A stretch of 64,000 bases of DNA from Hyperoodon ampullatus (taxonomy: Eukaryota > Chordata > Mammalia > Artiodactyla > Ziphiidae). The position numbers and the translations under genes were made by a program. Each line of letters begins with the position of its first letter. Within the stretch, counting starts at the first letter, position 1. The stretch lies in assembly GCA_949752795.1 (NCBI GenBank), contig OX457056.1:202121654-202185653 (forward strand), written 5' to 3'. This document shows, in pieces, positions 56,917 to 64,000 of the stretch. The notes beneath the pieces were generated by a model that ran no database searches, had not been told where the DNA came from, and worked only from the letters and a program-made list of their open reading frames with translations.

Positions 56917-59900
56917 ATGGTAATAGGAACATATATATCGATAATTACCTCAAACGTGAATGGATTAAATGCTTCAACCAAAACACAGAGGCTCGCCGAA
57001 CAGATACAAAAACAAGACCAATATATAGGCTGTCTACAAGAGACCCACTTCAGACCTAGGGACACACACAGACTGAAAGTGAGGGGATGGAAAAAGATAT
57101 TCCATGAAAATGGAAATCAAAAGAAAGCTGGAGTAGCGATACTCATATCAGATAAAATAGACTTTGAAATAAAAAATGTTACAAGAGACAAGGAAAGGAC
57201 TTCCCTGGTGGCACAGTGGTTGAGAGTCCACCTGCCCATGCTGGGGACACGGGTTTGTGCCCCAGTCCGGGAAGATCCCACATGCCGTGGAGCGGCTGGA
57301 CCTGTGAGCCATGGCCGCTGAGCCTGCGCATCCAGAGCCTGTGCTCCACAACGGGAGAGGCCACAACGGTGAGAGGCCCACATACTGCGCAAAAAAAAAA
57401 AAAAAAAAAAAAAAAAGAGACAAGGAAGGACACTACATAATGATCAAGGGATCAATCCAATAAGAAGATATAACAATTATAAATATATGTGCACCCAACA
57501 TAGGAGCACCTCAATATATAAGGCAACTGCTAACAGCTATAAAAGAGGAAATCGACAGTAACACAATAATAGTGGGGGACTTTAACACCTCATTTACACC
57601 AATGGACAGATCATCCAGACAGAAAATTAATAAGGAAACACAAGCTTTAAATGACACAAGAGACCAGATAGATTTAATTGATATTTATAGGACATTTCAT
57701 CCCAAAACAGCAGATTACACTTTCTTCTCAAGTGCACATGGAACATTCTCCAGGATAGATCACATCTTGGGTCACAAATCAAGCCTTGGTAAATTTAAGA
57801 ATACTGAAATCATATCAAGCATCTCTTCTGACCACAATGCTATGAGATTAGAAATCAATTACAGGGAAAAAAGCATAAAAAACACAAACACATGGAGGCT
57901 AAACAATATGTTACTAAATAACCAAAACATCACTGAAAAAAATAAAAGAGAAAATCAAAAAATACCTAGAGACAAATGACAACAAAAACACGATGATCCA
58001 AAACCTATGGGATACAGCAAAAGCAGTTCTAAGAGGGAAATATATAGCAATACAATTCTACCTCAAGAAACAAGAAAAATCTCAAACAATCTAACCTTAC
58101 ACCTAAAGGAACTAGAGAAAGAAGAACAAACAAAACCCAAAGTTAGTAGAAGGAGAGAAATCATAAAGATCAGAGCAGAAATAAATGAAACAGAAACAAA
58201 GAAAATGATAGCAAAGATCAATAAAACTAAAAGCTGGTTCTTTGAGAAGATAAACAAAATTGATAAACCATTAGCCAGACTCATCAATAAAAAAAAGGGA
58301 GAGGACTCAAATCAATAAAATTAGAAATGAAAAAGGAGAAGTTTCAACGCACACCGCAAAAATACAAAGCATCCTAAGAGACTGCTACAAGCAACTCTAT
58401 GCCAATAAAATGGACAACCTGGAAGAAATGGACAATTTTTTGAAAGGTATAACCTTCCAAGAGTGAACCAGGAAGAAATAGAAAATATGAACAGAACAAT
58501 CACAAGTAATGAAATGGAAACTGTGATTAAAAATCTTCCAACAAACAAAAGCCCAGGACCAGATGGCTTCACAGGTGAATTCTATCAAACATTTAGAGAA
58601 GAGCTAACACCCATCCTTCTCAAACTCTTCCAAAAAGCTGCAGAAGAAGGAACACTCCCAAACTCATTCTACGAAGCCACCATCACTCTGATACCAAAAC
58701 CGGACAGAGAAACTACAAAAAAAGAAAATTACAGACCAATATCACTGATGAATATAGATGCAAAAATCCTCAACAAAAACTAGCAAAGAGAATCCAACAG
58801 CACATTAAAAGGATCATACACCATGATCTAGTGGGATTTATCCCAGGGATGCAAGGATTCTTCAATATACGCAAATCAATCAATGCGATACACCATATTA
58901 ACTAATTGAAGAATAAAAACTATATGATCTTCTCAATAGATGCAGAAAAAGCTTTTGACAAAATTCAACACCCATTTATGATAAAAACACTCCAGAAACT
59001 GGGCATAGAGGGAACCTAACTCAACATAATAAAGGTCATATATGACAAACCACAGCAAACATCATTCTCAATGGTGAAAAACTGAAAGCATTTCTTCTAA
59101 GATCAGGAAGAAGACAAGGATGTCTACTCTCGCCACTATTATTCAACATAGCTTTGGAAGTCCTAGCTACGGCAATCAGAGAACGAAAAGAAATAAAAGG
59201 AATACAAATTGGAAAAGAAGAAGTAAAACTGTCACTGTTTGCTGATGACATGATACTATACATAGAGAATCCTAAAGATGCCCCCAGAAAACTACTAGAG
59301 TTAATCAATTAATTTGGTAAAGTTGCAGGATACAAAATTAATGCACAGAAATCTCTTGCATTCCTATACATTAACAATGAAAGATCAGAAAGAGAAATTA
59401 AGGAAACAATCCCATTCACCGTTGCCAGAAAAAGAATAAAATACCTAGGAATAAACCTACCTAAGGAGGAAAAAGAACTGTATTCACAAAACTATAAGAC
59501 ACTGATGAAAGAAATCAAAGATGACACAAACAGATGGAGAGATATACCATGTTCTTGGATTGGAAGAGTCAATATTGTGAAAATGACTATACTACCCAAA
59601 GCAATCTACAAATTCAATGCAATCCCTATCAAATTACCAGAGGCATTTTTTACAGAACTAGCACAAAATATCTTAAAATTTCTATGGAGACACAAAACAT
59701 CCTAAATAGCCAAAGCAGTCTTGAGGAAAAAAAATGGAGTTGGAGGAAGCAGACTCCCTGACTTCAGACTATACTACAAAGCCACAGTAATCAAGACCAT
59801 ATGGTAATGGCACAAAAACAGAAATATAGATCAGTGGAACAGGATAGAAAGCCCAGAGATAAACCCATGCACCTATGGCCAACTAATCTATGACAAAAGA

Positions 59901-60950
59901 GACAAGGATGTATAATGGAGAAAAGACAGTCTCTTCAATAAGTGGTGCTGGGAAAACTGGACAGCTACATGTAAAAGAATGAAATTAGAACAATCCCTAA
60001 CACCATATACAAAAATAAACTCAAAATGGATTAAAGACCTAAATGTAATACTGGACACTATAAAACAGAGGAAAACATAGGACAAACACTCTTTGACATA
60101 AACCACAGCAAGATCTTTTTTGATCCACCTCCTAGAGTAATTGAAAAAACAAAAATAAACAAATGGGACCTAATGAAACTTCAAAGCTTTTGCACAGCAA
60201 AGGAAACTACAAACAAGACAAAAAGACAACCCTCAGAATGGGAGAAAATATTTGCAAATGAATCAACGGACAAAGGATTAATCTCCAAAATATATATACA
60301 GCTCATGCAGCTCAATATTAAAAAAACAAACAACCCAGTCAAAAGATGGGCAGAAGACCTAAATAGACATTTCTCCAAAGAAGACATACAGATGGCAAAG
60401 AAGCACATGAAAAGCTGCTCAACGTCACTGATTATTAGAGGAATCCAAATCAAAACTACAATGAGGTATCACCTCACACCATTTAGAATCGGCATCATCA
60501 GAAAATCTACAAACAATAAATGCTGGAGAGGGTGTGGAGAAAAGGGAACCCTCTTGCACTGTTGGTGGGAATGTAAATTGATACAGCCACTATGGAGAAC
60601 AGTATGGAGGTTCCTTAAAAAACTAAAAATAGAATTACCATATGACCCAGCAATCCCACTACTGGGCATATACCCAGAGAATACCATAATTCAAAAAGAC
60701 ACATGCACCCAATGTTCATTGCAGCACTATTTACAATAGCCAGGTCATAGAAGCAACCTAAATGCCCATTGACAGATGAATGGATAAAGAAGATGTGGTA
60801 CATATACACAATGGAATATTACTCAGCCATAAAAAGGAATGAAATTGTGTCATTTGTAGAGACGTGGATGGATCTAGAGACTGTCATACAGAGTGAAGTA
60901 AGTCAGAAAGAGAAAAACAAATATCATATATTAATACATATATGTGGAAC
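56917..60950 (+). pseudogene. L1 ORF2 (endonuclease / reverse transcriptase), broken
   Basis: ORF2p nicks target DNA and reverse transcribes L1 RNA. The endonuclease domain begins MVIGTYISIITSNVNGLN with the ETHFR motif and later SSDHNAM (SDH near 57829). The reverse-transcriptase region shows [16 protein letters not shown] (about 58546) and the catalytic FADDMILY (59238-59261). The C-terminal cysteine region [18 protein letters not shown] is at about 60515. The frame is cut by a SINE (57196-57414), by in-frame stops and by several frameshifts. Confidence 0.92.
57196..57414 (+). mobile_element. CHR-type SINE, short subfamily, inside L1 ORF2
   Basis: Target-site duplication AAGAGACAAGGAA at 57183-57195 and 57415-57427, which is L1 sequence. 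Long A tail. Confidence 0.95.
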
Positions 60951-61207
60951 CTAGAAAAATGGTACAGATGAACCGGTTTGCAGGGCAGAAATAGAGACAC
61001 AGATGTAGAGAACAAATGTATGGACACCAAGAGGAGAAAGTGGAGGGAGGGTGGTGGTGGTGGTGGGATGAATCGGGAGATTGGGATTGACATGTATACA
61101 CTAATATGTATAAAATAGATAACTAATAAGAACCTGCTGTATAAAAAATAAATAAAATACAATTCAAAAAATAAATACATAAATATTTTTTTAAAAAGAT
61201 CATTTAT

Positions 61208-61782
61208 AATCTCATACAATAAGTCTGGAGGAAGGAGGGCCCCAGGGTTGTTTAATTTAGAATTCAATGATGTCATCATCACATCATCATTTTGGATGAA
61301 GCATTTTTCAATTCTGACATCCTCAGCGTGTCACGACTGTCTCCATTAGCACCCTTCATGATTCCAAGACTGCTGTTGCAGTTCTAGGCATCTCAGGTGG
61401 ACAAGATACGATCTAGCAGAAGACAGGCCCTATCTTCCCATGTGTCTTTTTTTATCAGGGAATTCTTCTCAGAAGCCCCCCCTCCCCCCACCCAGTGGAC
61501 CTATCCTCATATCCCATTGGCCAGAATCTCATCTTATACCCACCTGTACTCAAATCACCAGTAAGACCAAGGGGACTGCCATGACCTGCACACCTGGTGG
61601 GTCTGCAGACCTGGGATAATGAAGTTAAGAAAGTTCTTTTATTTTTAATACATGACTTTATATACATATATATGTATACACTCACTTATATACACATATA
61701 TACATCAACTATGTTGAAATACAATCCTCACACTAATATATAACTTTTTTAACTGAAAAAAAATATTGATCCTTAACTTTTT
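61208..61782. other. Interval without a recognised gene
   Basis: Unique-looking sequence with a (TA)-rich microsatellite near 61660-61710 (ACATATATATGTATAC). Confidence 0.5.
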
Positions 61783-62108
61783 AAAAATTGTGATTGAGAG
61801 CTGAGGGCCGGACTCCAGGGAGGAGATGCACCAGCCCCAAGTGACAGGCAGAGCCCCGATGACATTGGAACAGCCCTGGGGCTGAGTGGAGGTGAGAAAC
61901 AGACTCAGGGAGATTTGGGCTGTGCCTGGGTTCCACAGCCAGCAAGTGACTGAGGCATCACTTCATCCAGTTCTTCTGACTTTAAACCCTTCTGCTCTCT
62001 CAAGTGTCGGGTGCCTGCCACAGGTCATTCATAAGGATGTTAATCATTTAGAAGGATGGGAACTTTCCCTACCTGGAGAATGCTTTTTCCTGAACTCACT
62101 GAAAGTCT

Positions 62109-62318
62109 TTTTTGTGTGTGTGTGTGTGTGGTACGCGGGCCTCTCACTGTTGTGGCCTCTCCCATTGTGGAGCACAGGCTCCAGACGCGCAGGCTCAGCG
62201 GCCATGGCTCATGGGCCCAGCCGCTTCGCGGCATGTGGGATCTTCCCGGACCGGGGCACGAACCCGTGTCCCCCGCATTGGCAGGCGGACTCTCAACCAC
62301 TGAGCCACCAAGGAAGCC
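62109..62318 (-). mobile_element. CHR-type SINE, minus, with (TG)n tail
   Basis: Target-site duplication CTGAAAGTCT at 62099-62108 and 62319-62328. On the tail side the A run has turned into a (TG)n microsatellite (62114-62130). Confidence 0.92.
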
Positions 62319-63334
62319 CTGAAAGTCTCTTTGATTTGCCCAAGAAGCAAGAAAATAAATTCTACACTAAGTGGGAAAATATTCTGCTTGAATAACATAT
62401 TTATAAGCTCTGGGTGCTGTATCAAATTCCCCACATTGTGGAGAAGGCTGCTGCCTGCTCCCACTGGCAGAGTATGTGGTTGCCTATATAGTGTGTTTTA
62501 AAGTTTGCTAGAAAAAGCTTCCTGCCTCTAAGTATGTTGCCTTGGACTCTGCCATTACAGAATGTAACTTAGTGTTAAATAATTTTGTCCTCTATGTTCT
62601 TGTGATAGGGGTGAGAACCTCTTTTAAAATCAGAATACTCCTAAGGTGATTTTCAGCTAGAATTGTGTTTGACTTGGTAACAGAGTCTGGATTGAGTTTT
62701 ACCAGGTGTAGCAGATGCTGCTAGTACCTCACCCATGTCTGTCTATAGGCTTCTCACTGCTACTGAAAATATCCCCAGTCTTTGTCCCAGGGCTTTTTCA
62801 GGCTGTGGAAGTATGTTTGGCCTGTGTATACGGCAAGCCAGTGTGCTGGAGAATTAATGGCCGGTAACAGTAGCCCTCCGCCAAGGACGGATGGGATTTC
62901 ATGGGTGCATGCTCCAAACCCCTCTCCCCTTGGTGGGATAATTCTGGTTATGTGTGCTACATGGTCTCTGGAACTTCCTCAGTGGGACTAATCTCCAGTT
63001 TCCCACTGTGGTAACTGAATAGATGACACACCATTTTTGCTTTCCTTCCCTTCCCTGTGTCACTTCCCATCTCCCTACTGGTGTTTCCTGGGATTATTTC
63101 CCAAATAAACGACAGTTGAATTCTTGTCTGAGGGCTGCTTCTGCGGAAACCCAAACCTAGACACCAAGAAACAGTAGGAAGGCACAGTTCTCAAAGCATG
63201 AAGGATCCAGGCTGCTTCTTCCATCTCCACCATCTTGAGTCTGTGGTTTTCAGTGTCATGGTGGCAAGAGAGCTGCTGCCTCTCCAGGCATTAGGTCCAT
63301 GTTTCAGGCAGGAAATAGGAGAAGACACCGAAAG

Positions 63335-63412
63335 CCAAGACAGAGACCAAGACCTCCTCCATCAGAGGTTTTGCCAAGACAGAGACCAAGACCTCCTCCA
63401 TCAGAGGTTTTG
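63335..63412 (+). repeat. 39-bp tandem duplication
   Basis: Two identical units beginning CCAAGACAGAGACCAAGACC and ending AGAGGTTTTG. The unit is a multiple of three. Confidence 0.96.
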
Positions 63413-63507
63413 CCATTTTAAACAGGAAATTTTACCTTCTCCAGAAAGTTCTGCCTGCACTTTTTGTCCGAATTGTGTCACCCCAGCTCCCACTGTTAGG
63501 GGAAACA

Positions 63508-63901
63508 CTGACTGAAACCGCCTGCCCTGGCCAGGCAAGATAGTAGCCACTTCCATGAGTTATCTTAGAACAGGAGGTCCTGGTTAGGAACGCGGAACTA
63601 ACAAGCTACCACCAACCAGAAGAACTTGGGAGAGGTCGAAAGGAGAGAGGAAATGCCAGTCCATATGTCCTACCAACCTCCCAGAGTCCTTCTTGCTGGA
63701 ATCCATCTTGGCTGAGTGATGCACTTGCCACCAGGAAGGACCCTGAGTCAGAATGATCGGCCAGAGACAACCCAGGAACTAATCCCACTACCGTAAACCG
63801 GAGACTGCAAGCCACGTAGCAGAGCAGTTCTCCTGGGTTCCCTTACCCTGCTGCTCTCCCCCCAGGCACCCCTTCCCAATAAAGTCTCTTGCTTTGTTAG
63901 C
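63508..63901 (+). other. LTR-like 3' end of the retrocopy (gamma-type ERV inferred)
   Basis: Starts with TG, C-rich before the AATAAA, and ends as a transcript would at the R region. The ERV assignment is by appearance only. No viral gene is present. Confidence 0.45.
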
Positions 63902-64000
63902 AAAAAAAAAAAAAAAAAAAAAATTGTGATTGAATACACATAACATAAAATTTAGTATCTTAACCATTTTCAAATGTATGTCCATTCACATTGATGTGGT

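Larger units (their letters stand above)
55026..61169 (+). mobile_element. Near full-length L1 retrotransposon, inactive
   Basis: About 6.1 kb including a 0.2-kb SINE: 5' UTR from GGCTTGGTTCAAGATGG, ORF1 (55928-56857), ORF2 (56917 to about 60950), 3' UTR and A-rich tail. Target-site duplication AATAAATAAATAAATATT (55008-55025) and AATAAATACATAAATATT (61170-61187) shows that it landed in the (AAAT)n tail of the outer SINE. Both ORFs carry frameshifts and stops and ORF2 is split by a SINE, so it cannot move on its own. Confidence 0.95.
61798..63918 (+). pseudogene. 2.1-kb polyadenylated retrocopy of an unidentified transcript ending in LTR-like sequence
   Basis: Hallmarks of L1-mediated retrocopying: a 15-bp target-site duplication AAAAATTGTGATTGA (61783-61797 and 63919-63933), an A tail from 63902, and AATAAA at about 63879-63884, some 18 bp before the tail. 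The 3' part (from about 63508 TGACTGAAACCGCC) looks like the U3-R part of an endogenous-retrovirus LTR ending CAATAAAGTCTCTTGC. The 5' two thirds are not recognised and no conserved reading frame is visible, so the parent may be a non-coding transcript. A SINE (62109-62318) inserted later. It contains a 39-bp tandem duplication (63335-63412). Confidence 0.75.

Noticed and set aside
61886..62395. 169-codon plus-strand frame
   Set aside because: About half of it is translated minus-strand SINE; it is a by-product of the retrocopy and SINE.
31600..64000. FGF8 or another neighbour gene
   Set aside because: No exon of FGF8 or of other expected neighbours could be recognised; FGF8 probably lies beyond the right edge.

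Overview
This is a mammalian nuclear window and almost certainly cetacean (dolphin or whale). At least 17 copies of tRNA-derived SINEs carry the CHR-type head (GGCTTCCCTGGTGGCGCAGTGG or a variant) that is characteristic of cetartiodactyls. The abundant short subfamily, ending in a GAGAGGCCCGCGTACCGC-like segment before the A tail, is the one typical of whales and dolphins. This species call is inference from repeats; no search was run.

One protein-coding gene is recognisable: FBXW4 (dactylin, an F-box/WD40 protein) on the minus strand. Exon 1 with the F-box lies in a CpG island at about 30.2-31.6 kb. Exons 2 to 5 follow at 14.3, 10.9, 10.3 and 3.8 kb, all with canonical splice sites and mutually consistent phases. 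The remaining exons, roughly the last 155 residues of the WD40 propeller, lie beyond the left edge. From about 31.6 kb to the right end I find no other functional protein-coding gene. By mammalian synteny this is the FBXW4-FGF8 intergenic interval, known in mouse and human as part of the FGF8 regulatory landscape and the split-hand/foot (SHFM3, Dactylaplasia) locus. Several repeat-free, motif-rich stretches there and in the introns are candidate conserved regulatory elements, but I could not align them.

The rest is mobile-element history. It includes a nearly full-length but broken L1 (55.0-61.2 kb) inserted in the tail of a SINE that is itself split by a younger SINE, with a further SINE inside the L1. 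There is a processed pseudogene of UQCR11 (complex III subunit) at 52.1 kb. A 2.1-kb polyadenylated retrocopy at 61.8-63.9 kb has a 3' end that looks like an endogenous-retrovirus LTR. A probable L1 3' transduction lies at 8.8-9.1 kb, a poly(A)-less rearranged L1 fragment with target-site duplications at 49.0-49.3 kb, and a 180-bp dispersed direct duplication in FBXW4 intron 1. Ancient MIR, L2-like, L1M-like and hAT-like remnants and several microsatellites fill much of the remainder.

I found no rRNA, tRNA gene, CRISPR array or bacterial-type operon, and no obviously novel molecular system. The most interesting biology is the limb-enhancer context of the locus in a lineage that turned forelimbs into flippers and lost hindlimbs, plus the unusual retrocopies.
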